A stretch of DNA of 64,000 nucleotides from Bradyrhizobium erythrophlei (GTDB taxonomy: Bacteria; Pseudomonadota; Alphaproteobacteria; Rhizobiales; Xanthobacteraceae): assembly GCA_900129675.1 (NCBI GenBank), contig FSRD01000001.1, positions 6,499,501 through 6,563,500 of the forward strand, in the 5' to 3' direction. The notes under the pieces are model-generated. The model had not been told where the DNA came from. It made no database searches and saw only the letters and a list, made by a program, of their open reading frames with translations. Each line of letters begins with the position of its first letter. Position 1 is the first letter of the stretch. Positions 33,771-42,299 of the stretch are shown here, one piece after another. Both the position numbers and the translations under genes were made by a program.

Positions 33771-34136
33771 ATGGCACAGAGAATTGCGGGCATCGCCTTC
33801 CTGACCGTGGATGGCGATCAACTGGCGCTGCGCGGCAACTTCACCGTCAGCCCGTCGCCTGTCGAGCGAACCATGATCGCGGGGCAGGACGGCGTGCATG
33901 GCTATCAGGAGTTGCCGCGCGTGCCCTACATCGAGGGCGATCTGTCAACGGTGCCCGGTCTCTCGCTGGAGACCTTGCTTGCCGAGACCGACGTTACCGT
34001 GGTCGCGCAGCTCGCCAACAAGATGCAGTACGTGCTGACCAGCGCGACCTGCAAGGGCGGCTTCGAGAACAACACCCGTGATGGTCAGGTTCGCGTGCGC
34101 TGGGAAGGCCTGACCTGTGAGGAGATGAGTCTGTGA
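33771..34136 (+). CDS. Tail tube protein (Mu gpM-like)
   Basis: 121 residues with a strong AAAGGAGG site. The pattern AGIAFLTVDGDQLALRGNFTVSPS, EVPRVPYIEGDLSTVP-like middle and FENNTRDGQVRVRWEGLTCEEM-like end is that of Mu-type tail tube proteins. It forms the inner tube that the sheath drives through the envelope. It overlaps the next gene (GTGA). Confidence 0.85.
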   Translation: MAQRIAGIAFLTVDGDQLALRGNFTVSPSPVERTMIAGQDGVHGYQELPRVPYIEGDLSTVPGLSLETLLAETDVTVVAQLANKMQYVLTSATCKGGFENNTRDGQVRVRWEGLTCEEMSL

Positions 34137-34576
34137 ATATCAATCCAAAACGCGAAGGCTTCATCGAGGACAAGCCGCCGCTGGAGCATGAACCGGCACC
34201 AGCGCCTGCGGGCACCAAGCGCGCGGCACCGCCGCCCGAGATCGAGCCGTCCCCGGCAGACCTGCCACCGCTTGAGCAGGATGACGAATGGCCGATGCTC
34301 GTTGTGCTGAAGAAACCGATCCGCAACAATCGCGGCGAGGAGATCAAGGAGGTTTCGCTGCGCGAGCCGCGCGCTGGCGACATCAACCGCTATGGCAATC
34401 CGGTGCGCTTCAACAAGGAGGGCGACATCGTCCACGACGAGCGCAAGATGACGTACATGATCGCCGCGCTGTCGGGCATCCTCCCGCCGTTCATCGAGGA
34501 GATGCATCCGCGCGACTGGAACACCTGCGCCTATAAGCTGACCCGTTTTTTTCTTCCCGATCCAGCGGTCTGGTAG
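34133..34576 (+). CDS. Tail assembly chaperone, short form (Mu gp41-like)
   Basis: 147 residues from a GTG start overlapping the tube stop. Residues 1-55 are Pro-rich; the conserved part is PMLVVLKKPIRNNRGEEIKE, VSLREPRAGDI and MIAALSGILPP, typical of phage tail assembly chaperones (gp41). It keeps the tape measure soluble while the tube forms. It ends with TRFFLPDPAVW, just after a run of seven T where a -1 frameshift can give the long form. Confidence 0.85.
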   Translation: MNINPKREGFIEDKPPLEHEPAPAPAGTKRAAPPPEIEPSPADLPPLEQDDEWPMLVVLKKPIRNNRGEEIKEVSLREPRAGDINRYGNPVRFNKEGDIVHDERKMTYMIAALSGILPPFIEEMHPRDWNTCAYKLTRFFLPDPAVW

Positions 34577-34740
34577 GCAGCGAGCAGGACATCATCCTCG
34601 ACTGCTATCGATTGGCGCGCTGGTATCACGTCAGCCCTGAAGTGTTTTTGTCGATGACGATCAGCGAGGTCGGGCTGCATGTGCAACGCACATGGGAGTG
34701 CCAGCAGGCTCAGAAGGCAGCAACCAGCGATGACGAATAA
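34133..34740 (+). CDS. Tail assembly chaperone, -1 frameshift product
   Basis: The short-form frame reads TTT TTT at 34547-34552, preceded by a T: a perfect T-TTT-TTT slippery heptamer (34546-34552). Slipping back one base gives a frame open from 34552 to TAA at 34738, adding about 62 residues: FFSSRSSGLV, then SEQDIILDCYRLARWYHVSP and a charged end. The product has about 202 residues. The extension is coding-like, has no start of its own, and ends overlapping the tape-measure ATG. This matches the gpG/gpG-T arrangement of many tailed phages. Confidence 0.85.
34546..34552 (+). promoter_or_regulatory. Slippery site for -1 ribosomal frameshifting
   Basis: T-TTT-TTT in the reading frame of the tail chaperone, 24 bp before its stop at 34574-34576. 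Both tRNAs re-pair perfectly after a -1 slip. Confidence 0.8.
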
Positions 34741-37055
34741 TGGCCACTGAACAGGAAGAGCTGCGCTTAACCGTCACGCTGGCGGACAACGCTTCCGCTG
34801 GGCTGGAAAAGCTGCAGGCGCAGATCAAGGAACTCGGCGGCGGCGGCGGCGCGGGCGGCAACAAGCACATCGAAAAACTGAACGAAGGGACCAAGGCTCT
34901 CACCGAAACCGTCATGAAGATGACCGGCAGCTTCGGCGAGGCATTCAAGAGTCTCGGCATGCTGCGCCTCGGCTTCATCGGCGGCGTGGCTGGCGTTGCG
35001 GCCTTCGGTTACGAGATGGCGAAGCAGCTCAAAGACCTCGGCGAGTATACTGACAAGCTGCGCAACATCGGACAGATAGGAAAGAACATCGGCGTTGATC
35101 GTGTCGCGATCAAAAATATTGCCGACCAGCTCGCCGTGTACGGCGTCAGCCTCGACCAGACCACTGCGAGCGCCATAAAGTTTGCAGAAAAAATGGCCGA
35201 GCTGCAGCGCGATCCCAGAGCCAGGCTGGGCATCCTGCAGCAGACCGATCCGCGCCATGCGGCGGACATGAATGCAAGGATCGACGCGCTCAACAGGGCC
35301 ACGCAGATCGAGGACAAGCTGAACATCGTTCGCCAGATTGGCGAGGATGTGCGCCGCAACGCCAGAGCGCGCGGCGAGAGCGAAGAGCGCGCCGCCGACG
35401 AAGCGCGCCAAGCCAGAGCACTGTTCGGTTACGATCAAGAGCTGTCCTATGCGGGCGAACTCAAAAAACGAAATGCCGAGCAAAAGACAGCCGACGATGC
35501 GCGCAATGCTGCTGCCGATCACTACTCCGAGACGCTCGGCAAAATAAAGGGCCTGCTGGAGGACATCTCCAATATTCAGTCGAGCAGGCTAGTGAACTGG
35601 TTTACGCCAGCCGCTGAACAGTTCGAGCGAATCCTGGGCCACCTCAAGGAAGGGATCGAGGGCGCGATGGCCGAGCCGGGCGGCGCGCGTGGATTCTATC
35701 AGCGACTGTTGAAGGAGCGCGAGGAGCGACAGCCGCATTCGTTTGAAGACCGATGGCCTCGCGAGGAGGAGCAACTCAAGCCTTGGCAGCCGGGTGGCGT
35801 GCAAAAGCAGAGCTATCGCGGCATGGGCATCGACGGCAGCCTGCTGCATCAGACGGCGTTTGTCACCGAAGACCACAAGAAGGGCGTTGACGCCAACACC
35901 GAGCAGCTCAAGCGATTGAACGATCTGCTGATGCAGGCGATGGGTCTGAGCGGCAGCGCTGCCGGTGGCGGCGGTTTCCAGAACGCTGCGCTGGCGACTG
36001 GCGGGCCTTTCGGTGGCGGCGGCCTTGCAGGGCGCGGCACCATACCGCGCGGCTTCGGCGGCGGCGGCTATGCCAATCTCGGCACCACCTACGGTGGGGC
36101 TGCCGCTGCTGTTGGCGCTGGCGTAGACAGTGGCGCAGCCCGCAGCGGCCCCACACCGCGCGGCGGCGGTGGTGGCGGCGGCGGTCCTGCTGCTGCTGCT
36201 GGCGTTGATGGTGGCGCGGCCCGCACACCGCGCATGTCGCAGAGCAGACGCGAGGTAGCGCAGATCGCCGCGGGAGCGTTGCGCGCTGGCGGCATGTCGG
36301 AGAACATGGTCGCGGGCATCTTCGCCAACGTCGCCGACGAGAGTTCGTTCAACCCCAATCTGCGCCATCCCGATCAGCCGAAGTTCGGCGGCGAAGCCCA
36401 CTTCGCGCATGGCCTTTACCAGGAGGGCGGCACCGAGTGGAATAACTACGCGGCATGGATCGCGAAGAATCATCCCGATGGCAACTGGCGCGATCCGAAG
36501 CTGCAGAGTGACTTCCTCGCCGAGAATCTGAAGAAGAACTATCCCGGCACATGGAAGCGGATGCAGGCCGCGAGATCACCCGGCGAAGCCGGATCGATCT
36601 TCGTCAACGAATATCTGAAGCCAGCCGCAGGCTACCGCATCAGTCGCAGCAACAAGTATCTGCGCGGCGTCCCCGGCGTGAGCGCCTATACGGGTGCCGA
36701 TCAAATCACGTCAGCAGCTCCGACGGTACCGTCCTCGCCACAGACCGCTGCTGATCAGCCTGCACCATCCACGCTGACACCGGAGCAGCTCCGTGCCTAC
36801 GGCGAGCGCAGGCTGATGAACCAGCCGGGCGATCTGACAAGGGAGAACCTGCTCGCGCACGCGCGGCGAAGCATGGATGCCGAACAGAACGCCGCCACCA
36901 AGGTCGAGGGCAACGCCAAGATCAGGGTCGATGTCAACGCGCCGAAGGGTACCAATGTCGGGGCCGAGGCCAGCGGCCTGTTCAGCACCGTCGAGACCTA
37001 TCGCCAGACCCAGATGGCTCCCGCAAATCGCGGGCCGCCTGCGGAGACGCCATGA
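34740..37055 (+). CDS. Tape measure protein with tail lysozyme domain
   Basis: 771 residues. The N-terminal half is coiled coil (LTVTLADNASAGLEKLQAQI; repeated Lys/Glu/Ala helices) with a hydrophobic stretch at about 78-98. A Gly-rich linker (about 400-500) leads to a phage tail lysozyme domain (about 505-640): GGMSENMVAGIFANVADES with the catalytic Glu, then HGLYQEGG and FLAENLKKNYPGTW. It sets tail length and opens peptidoglycan at infection. Its ATG overlaps the frameshift product stop. Confidence 0.88.
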   Translation: MATEQEELRLTVTLADNASAGLEKLQAQIKELGGGGGAGGNKHIEKLNEGTKALTETVMKMTGSFGEAFKSLGMLRLGFIGGVAGVAAFGYEMAKQLKDLGEYTDKLRNIGQIGKNIGVDRVAIKNIADQLAVYGVSLDQTTASAIKFAEKMAELQRDPRARLGILQQTDPRHAADMNARIDALNRATQIEDKLNIVRQIGEDVRRNARARGESEERAADEARQARALFGYDQELSYAGELKKRNAEQKTADDARNAAADHYSETLGKIKGLLEDISNIQSSRLVNWFTPAAEQFERILGHLKEGIEGAMAEPGGARGFYQRLLKEREERQPHSFEDRWPREEEQLKPWQPGGVQKQSYRGMGIDGSLLHQTAFVTEDHKKGVDANTEQLKRLNDLLMQAMGLSGSAAGGGGFQNAALATGGPFGGGGLAGRGTIPRGFGGGGYANLGTTYGGAAAAVGAGVDSGAARSGPTPRGGGGGGGGPAAAAGVDGGAARTPRMSQSRREVAQIAAGALRAGGMSENMVAGIFANVADESSFNPNLRHPDQPKFGGEAHFAHGLYQEGGTEWNNYAAWIAKNHPDGNWRDPKLQSDFLAENLKKNYPGTWKRMQAARSPGEAGSIFVNEYLKPAAGYRISRSNKYLRGVPGVSAYTGADQITSAAPTVPSSPQTAADQPAPSTLTPEQLRAYGERRLMNQPGDLTRENLLAHARRSMDAEQNAATKVEGNAKIRVDVNAPKGTNVGAEASGLFSTVETYRQTQMAPANRGPPAETP

Positions 37056-37621
37056 CCAATATCTTCGATCTGCCAGCAGTATGGCGCGCGAGGATGATGC
37101 CAGCCTCGTTCAACGGGGCGCGCTTCCACTGCGAGAGCAATGCGCGCGAGAGCGGGCGCAGGATTGTCGAGCATCAGTTTCCAAAAAACGATTTGCCCTA
37201 TGCCGAGGACATGGGCCGCGCCGCGCGGGAGTTCACCATTCGCGGCTACTGCATCGTCTTCCCGTTCGAAATGGGCGACGGTCTTCGGACGCTCGACTAC
37301 ACCGTCGTGCGCGATGCGCTGATTGCCCAGCTTGAAGCCGAAGGCCCCGGCACGCTGCAGCTGCCAACCCAGTCTTCGCAGCAGGTCGTCTGTCCCCGCT
37401 ATCGCGTCACCGAGGAAGAGCGCTTCGGCGGCTATTGCACAATCGACATGACGTTTCAGGAGTACGGCCTCGATCCGTCGCTCGCGGCACCGAGCGTTGC
37501 GACAGCGACCGCCGTTGCCGATACCGCCCAGGCAGTCGAGAGTCAGGTGCAGCAGTCGCTCGCGCCACCGGGAACGCCATATACAGGGCCGAACCTCGGC
37601 CCGCTGCAGCCCGGCCAATGA
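37052..37621 (+). CDS. DNA circularisation / tail protein N (N-terminal domain, Mu gpN-like)
   Basis: 189 residues. ASFNGARFHCESNARESGRRIVEHQFP is the signature of the DNA circularisation protein N-terminal domain, followed by AEDMGRAAREFTIRGYCI and an Ala-rich C-terminal end. Mu gpN has about 490 residues; here the gene ends after the first domain and the next gene, overlapping by ATGA, may hold the rest. In Mu-like phages the protein acts in the baseplate hub and tail. Confidence 0.82.
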   Translation: MTNIFDLPAVWRARMMPASFNGARFHCESNARESGRRIVEHQFPKNDLPYAEDMGRAAREFTIRGYCIVFPFEMGDGLRTLDYTVVRDALIAQLEAEGPGTLQLPTQSSQQVVCPRYRVTEEERFGGYCTIDMTFQEYGLDPSLAAPSVATATAVADTAQAVESQVQQSLAPPGTPYTGPNLGPLQPGQ

Positions 37622-38286
37622 AACGCACCGACGCCACCGAAGCCGCTCCGATTGTGGATCGGATGCTGGCAAACCTGATCGCGACCGTTCCGGCCAAAGG
37701 CCGCGCGGGATCAGACGCGCGCAGCGCCATCGGCGACACCCGCGCCAATGCGTTCAAGCTGTGCATCGATGATGCGCTCGGGCCGCCGCTGGTCCACTGC
37801 TTCGCTCTGGCGCGGCAGGCTGGCGCGTCCATGCAGCAGATCGACGTGGTGCGTCAGCAGATCGAACAGGAAGCGCCGGTCACGCTCGGCGGCCAGCTGA
37901 TACAGAACGCTGGCATCCGGCTTTGCCTTGCCAGCGAGGCGCGCATCATCGCTGGCATGACCTTCGTCAGCCGACAGGATGTCGAGGCGATCAAGGCGCA
38001 GATGTATCAGCCGTTCTTTGACGCGCAGGAGATCGCCGCCGACGACATGGACCAAGCGACGTTTTCCGCGCTGATCCATCTCAATGGCGCAATGGTCAAC
38101 CATCTCGTGGCGACCGCGCGCCCGCTGCCGCGCATGCTGAACTTCCAGTTCTTCGAGCCGCTGCCGTCGCTCATGATGGCATACAAACTCTATGATGACG
38201 CCTCGCGCTGCGACGAGCTGCGTGAGGAGAACAAGGTCGTGCATCCCGCGTTCTGCCCGCCGACCGGCCAAGCGCTGTCAGCCTGA
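37618..38286 (+). CDS. Probable C-terminal half of the gpN-like protein
   Basis: 222 residues from the ATG overlapping the gpN-like stop. It is all-helical, starting EAAPIVDRMLANLIATVP, with a long EAPVTLGGQLIQNAGIRLCLA segment; the pattern is like the helical C-terminal part of Mu gpN. If so, the ancestral gene was split at the ATGA. It could also be an independent baseplate hub protein. It ends just before the Ig-like gene. Confidence 0.6.
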   Translation: MKRTDATEAAPIVDRMLANLIATVPAKGRAGSDARSAIGDTRANAFKLCIDDALGPPLVHCFALARQAGASMQQIDVVRQQIEQEAPVTLGGQLIQNAGIRLCLASEARIIAGMTFVSRQDVEAIKAQMYQPFFDAQEIAADDMDQATFSALIHLNGAMVNHLVATARPLPRMLNFQFFEPLPSLMMAYKLYDDASRCDELREENKVVHPAFCPPTGQALSA

Positions 38287-38288
38287 TC

Positions 38289-38777
38289 GTGGTCGATCTG
38301 CATCGCGTCGAGATCGTCTTCGCCAACGTCCTCAAGATCATGGAAGTCGCCGAGGAGCCGCCGCCACGCGGCCACTCGCAAGTCAGGATCACGTTCGATG
38401 GGTTCGTGATCACAGCAGAAGGTGAGCATGTTATGTACACATTGCCCGTAGACCACACCGTGAAGATGCAGGTCGGCTACGTCGATGCAGCAGGCAATCC
38501 CGCGACCGTCGATGGCGCGGTCGTCTGGCAGTCGTCGGATGTAAGCATCGTCTCGGTATCTGTCGATCCGACCGACAGCACGATCTGCCGCGCCATTCCG
38601 GTTGGAAGCCTCGGCCAGGCGCAGATCACTGCGACCGCTGATGCCGATCTCGGCCAAGGCGTGCGAGGGCTGATCACCACTTGCGAGATCGAGATCGTCG
38701 GTGGCGAAGCGGTGGCCGGTTCGATCCAGCCGGTCGGCGAGCCTGAACCCATCGGACATCCCGAGCCGCGCGGCTGA
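38289..38777 (+). CDS. Ig-like (BIG2-type) domain protein in the baseplate region
   Basis: 162 residues from a GTG at 38289. Residues about 50-145 look like one bacterial Ig-like fold: VKMQVGYVDAAGNPATVDGA, VVWQSSDVSIVSVSVDP, LGQAQITATADADLG. The C-terminus is Pro/Glu-rich. Phage Ig-like domains usually bind carbohydrates on the host surface. It lies between gpN-like and gpP-like genes, where Mu has none. Confidence 0.65.
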   Translation: MVDLHRVEIVFANVLKIMEVAEEPPPRGHSQVRITFDGFVITAEGEHVMYTLPVDHTVKMQVGYVDAAGNPATVDGAVVWQSSDVSIVSVSVDPTDSTICRAIPVGSLGQAQITATADADLGQGVRGLITTCEIEIVGGEAVAGSIQPVGEPEPIGHPEPRG

Positions 38778-38783
38778 TGATGC

Positions 38784-39857
38784 ATGCCGAAGCCGGAAGA
38801 GATCGCCGTTCTTGAGGTCAACGGCAGACAATTCGATGACTGGGAATCGGTTTGGGTGCAGCTGCGGGCGAACGATCCCTACGCTTATTTCCGCTTCACC
38901 GCCGCCGAGCGCGATCCGATCTTCTGTGTCGCCAACGTCTTCCCGCAATGGCAGAAGCTGCAGTTCAAGCCGGGAGACAGATGCACCATCACGCTGGCTG
39001 GCCAGCTCGCCGTCACCGGCATGATCGAGGTGCGGCAGGTTGCCTATGATGCTCACCAGCACGGCGTGATGCTGATCGGGAAAACCGACACCCACGCGCC
39101 CGCCAAATCAAGCGTCGATACCAAGACCGGCAACTTTGACGGCAAGCACATCCAGCAGATCGCGCAGGAAGTGATCGCGCCATACGGTGTTGGCCTGAAG
39201 GTGATCGGCCAGCTCGACCTGACGCCGTTCAAGCATATGCAGAACGAGAAGGGCGAACTGATCTGGGACTTCCTGGAGCGCATTGCACGGTTTCGCGGCG
39301 TCATCATGGGGTCCGACGAGCAAGGCAATTTTCTGCTGATCGGCGATCACAGCTATCAAAAGACCGCCGACCTGATCGAAGGCGTCAACATCAAGAGCTG
39401 CCAATGCACCATCTCGCACGAGCAGACCTATCTGCAGCTCGACGCGCACGGGCAGCAGGAAGGGAGCGACGACACCTCCGGGCCAGCGAGCAGTGAGCTG
39501 ACCGCGACGGCGACCGGCAAGGTGGCCACACCCTACACCAAGCTGATCACACCATCCGAGCAGCCGGTTTCGCAGGCTGAGCTGCAGAAGCGTGCCGACA
39601 CTGAGAAAAAATGGAGCGACGGCACTGAGGTGCAGGCCAACATCACGGTGCAAGGCTGGCTGCGCGGCGGCACTGCACTGTGGAAACCGCTTGATGAGGT
39701 CTTCGTCAAGTCGCCGATGGCGATGCTGAACGACCAGCTGAAGATTCGCACCGCGACGTTCACGCAGGACAACCAGAACGGCACGCAGACGCTGCTCGAT
39801 CTGGTGATCCCCGGTCTGCTCAACGGAAGCCTGAATCTCGATCCGTCAGGAGGATGA
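38784..39857 (+). CDS. Baseplate hub protein (Mu gpP/gp44-like)
   Basis: 357 residues. The start AVLEVNGRQFDDWESVWVQL and the following FKPGDRCTITLAGQLAVTG, then TGNFDGKHIQQIAQEVIAPYG and WDFLERIARFRGV, are those of Mu gpP/gp44-type hub proteins (the T4 gp27 fold). It forms the trimeric hub between tube and spike. A good GGAGG for the next gene follows directly. Confidence 0.88.
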   Translation: MPKPEEIAVLEVNGRQFDDWESVWVQLRANDPYAYFRFTAAERDPIFCVANVFPQWQKLQFKPGDRCTITLAGQLAVTGMIEVRQVAYDAHQHGVMLIGKTDTHAPAKSSVDTKTGNFDGKHIQQIAQEVIAPYGVGLKVIGQLDLTPFKHMQNEKGELIWDFLERIARFRGVIMGSDEQGNFLLIGDHSYQKTADLIEGVNIKSCQCTISHEQTYLQLDAHGQQEGSDDTSGPASSELTATATGKVATPYTKLITPSEQPVSQAELQKRADTEKKWSDGTEVQANITVQGWLRGGTALWKPLDEVFVKSPMAMLNDQLKIRTATFTQDNQNGTQTLLDLVIPGLLNGSLNLDPSGG

Positions 39858-39861
39858 AACC

Positions 39862-40659
39862 ATGCATCGCGCCACACCGCTCAATTCATCGATGCGGGGC
39901 TATTGCGGCGGCGGCGCTCGCAGCTGCGTCGATCAGGTCGATGACACCAAGCTGATGCAGGAGATGGCCGGAAACTTCATGGCCAACGAGACCCGCAAGG
40001 AGATCGAAGCGCCGCAGAACTATGGCTTCAGCAGCGTGGTGTTCGATGCCGAGAAGGGACAGGACGGAAAGATACAGGCCTGCGCCGAGACCTTCATCGG
40101 CTTCATGGGCAGCAACCGATCATTGCCGGTCACCGGCAACATGGATGACCGGCGTCACCGTCTCTACAAGCTGGAGAAGGGCGACACCGCGATGTTTCGC
40201 GGTCGCGGCGACAAGCAGCAATTTCACATGACGCAGGACGGCGGCTTCTGGACCGCGCCGCAGGACAAGACCGTGCGCATGCAGCTCGTCCAGCAGGACA
40301 GCGAGAGCAATGCGACGGTGCAGCAAGGCGGCGGCTCGGGCAGTTCGGGCGGCGGCGCAGCGCCCGCACTGCGTGACGGATCGACCTCGAACGGCTCTTC
40401 GGGCAGCGGCCAGCAGAAGCGCGGGCAGCAAGCGCTCTACAAGGACGGCCAGAAATCGCCGCTGTTCGTTGAAGTCACCAAGGCCAAGACCCGCATCTCG
40501 GGCGCGACGGCGCACATGACGCTCGATGACGGCAACACCTACGTTCACTGCAACACCGACAAGAACGTCTATCTCGGAGCGGAAGCTGGCAAGGGCAGCT
40601 TCGACTTTGTGGTGACGCTGTCGGGGCCATGCGTCAACACCAAGGGCAAGATCGGCTGA
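39862..40659 (+). CDS. Baseplate spike protein (Mu gp45-like)
   Basis: 265 residues, with AGGAGG upstream. The middle (YGFSSVVFDAEKGQDGK, DRRHRLYKLEKGDTAMFRGR, FHMTQDGGFW) matches Mu gp45, the membrane-piercing spike with an OB fold and beta-helix. A Ser/Gly-rich linker (about 150-190) precedes the beta-helical tip (SGATAHMTLDDGNTYVHC ... AGKGSFDFVVTLSGPCVN). The tip is where the spike meets the outer membrane. The linker is an unusual insertion. Confidence 0.85.
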   Translation: MHRATPLNSSMRGYCGGGARSCVDQVDDTKLMQEMAGNFMANETRKEIEAPQNYGFSSVVFDAEKGQDGKIQACAETFIGFMGSNRSLPVTGNMDDRRHRLYKLEKGDTAMFRGRGDKQQFHMTQDGGFWTAPQDKTVRMQLVQQDSESNATVQQGGGSGSSGGGAAPALRDGSTSNGSSGSGQQKRGQQALYKDGQKSPLFVEVTKAKTRISGATAHMTLDDGNTYVHCNTDKNVYLGAEAGKGSFDFVVTLSGPCVNTKGKIG

Positions 40660-40663
40660 CACG

Positions 40664-41179
40664 ATGCCGACCTACAATGTCCCCGATATCCGGCTGGTCC
40701 AGAACACCATCTTTCCGAAATACTCGGTCACGCTCGACTGGTCGCTGCTGCCGAACGGCACGCTGGATGACACGCAGGCGCTGGCCACGGCGGTCTGCGT
40801 GGCGCTCGGCACCAATGCGCTGGCAGGCCCGCAGGACGAGCTGCCCGATCCCGACAGCAATGAGCGCTGCGGCTGGTGGGGCGATCTCGACGCCGAGCTG
40901 ATCTGGAACGGCTGGCCCATCGGATCGAAGCTGTGGCTGCTGCGCCGCGCCAAGATCAATTCGGCATCGGCCCGCGACGGTTCGACCTTGATGATGGTCG
41001 AGAACTACATCCGCGATGCGATCCAGCCATTCGTTGATCACAAAATCTGCTCCAGCTTCGCGATCTGGACCACGCGCGTGAACACCCAGCGCATCGATGC
41101 GCTGTTGCGGCTCTACCGAGGCCCGCTGCCGCCAGTCGAGCTGGAATATCAAGTGTTATGGGACAACATGGGGCCATAG
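40664..41179 (+). CDS. Baseplate wedge protein (Mu gp46-like)
   Basis: 171 residues. The ordered segments TLDDTQALATAVCVALGTNA, CGWWGDLDAELIWNGWPIGS-like and SKLWLLRRAKI, then VNTQRIDALLRLYRG, match Mu gp46 (gpW/gp25-like). It lies in the usual order between spike and gp47-like genes. The next gene starts directly at the following base. Confidence 0.88.
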   Translation: MPTYNVPDIRLVQNTIFPKYSVTLDWSLLPNGTLDDTQALATAVCVALGTNALAGPQDELPDPDSNERCGWWGDLDAELIWNGWPIGSKLWLLRRAKINSASARDGSTLMMVENYIRDAIQPFVDHKICSSFAIWTTRVNTQRIDALLRLYRGPLPPVELEYQVLWDNMGP

Positions 41180-42295
41180 ATGCCGTGGACCACGCCGACG
41201 CTGCGCGATGTTCGCTCGCTGGTGCGCGATGCCGTCTGGGCATCGCTGCCGGGGTCCGATGCCAATGTGCCGAACAGTGTGCTGCGCGTCATGTCCGACA
41301 ATCAGGGCGCGCTCTGCCATCTGACGCTGCAATATGTTGACTGGCTGTCTCTGCAGCTCTTGCCCGACACCGCCGAGACCGAATGGCTCGACCGGCACGG
41401 CAACATCTGGCTGGTCAATGCCGACGGCTCGAAGGGCCGCAAGATGGCCACGCTGGCCAGCGGCCCCGCCAGCTTCTTCGGATTGATCGACGGCACCGTG
41501 GTGCCTGCTTTCACGCAGCTGCAGAGTGGCGTCGGCATGCCGGTCGGCGCGGACTCGCCGAACCAGGTGGTGACGTTCGAGACGCTTGAGGACATCACCA
41601 CCGCGATTGCCGCGCCGGTCACCGGCAACATCCGCGCACTTGACCCCGGCTCGTTCGGCAATCTGCCGGATGGCTCGACGCTGACGATCAATCCGCCAGT
41701 CCCCGGCGTCGGCTCGTCGGTGACGGTCATCCACCTGACTGGCGGCACCGACACCGAGACCGATGATCAGCTGCGCGCCCGCATCCTGCAGCGCATCCGC
41801 AACCCACCGATGGGCGGCGCTGCGGCTGACTACGTCGCGTGGGCCTTGGCGGTCCCCGGCGTCACCCGAGCATGGGCCGCGCCAGAGCAAGGCGTCGGCA
41901 CCATCACGGTGCGCTTCCTGATGGACGATCTGCGCGCTTCCGACGACGGCTGGCCGACGCCGGAAGATGTCCAGACGGTGGCCGACTACATCGACAGCAA
42001 GCGGCCCGTCACGGTGATGGGCTGCTACGTGCTCGCGCCGATCAAGCAGTTCATCGACATCACTATCGCCAACCTCGTGCCCAACACCACCGAGGCGCAG
42101 GCCGAGATCGAGACGAGCGTGCAGCAGATGCTGTTCCAGATGGCGGCACCGGGCCAGACGATCTATGCGGCATGGGTCTGCTATGCGATCATGAATGCAC
42201 CGAGCGTGCAGTCGTTCAGCCTCGTCACCACCGCCGACTATGTGATGCCGTCGCTCGGGCACATGGCCGTGCTCGACACCATCCTTTACGAGTGA
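41180..42295 (+). CDS. Baseplate J-like wedge protein (Mu gp47-like)
   Basis: 371 residues. LRDVRSLVRDAVWASLPGSD, HLTLQYVDWLSLQLLPDTAE, ETEWLDRHGNIWLV and TETDDQLRARILQRIRNPPM are typical of baseplate J/gp47 proteins, followed by the APEQGVGTITVRFLMDD segment. It forms the wedges around the hub. The stop overlaps nothing, and the next gene starts at a GTG 5 bp later. Confidence 0.9.
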   Translation: MPWTTPTLRDVRSLVRDAVWASLPGSDANVPNSVLRVMSDNQGALCHLTLQYVDWLSLQLLPDTAETEWLDRHGNIWLVNADGSKGRKMATLASGPASFFGLIDGTVVPAFTQLQSGVGMPVGADSPNQVVTFETLEDITTAIAAPVTGNIRALDPGSFGNLPDGSTLTINPPVPGVGSSVTVIHLTGGTDTETDDQLRARILQRIRNPPMGGAAADYVAWALAVPGVTRAWAAPEQGVGTITVRFLMDDLRASDDGWPTPEDVQTVADYIDSKRPVTVMGCYVLAPIKQFIDITIANLVPNTTEAQAEIETSVQQMLFQMAAPGQTIYAAWVCYAIMNAPSVQSFSLVTTADYVMPSLGHMAVLDTILYE

Positions 42296-42299
42296 TGCC

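Noticed and set aside
41156-42262. 368-codon reverse-strand open frame
   Set aside because: It is the shadow of the gp47-like baseplate gene; Arg/His-rich without recognisable motif or ribosome site.
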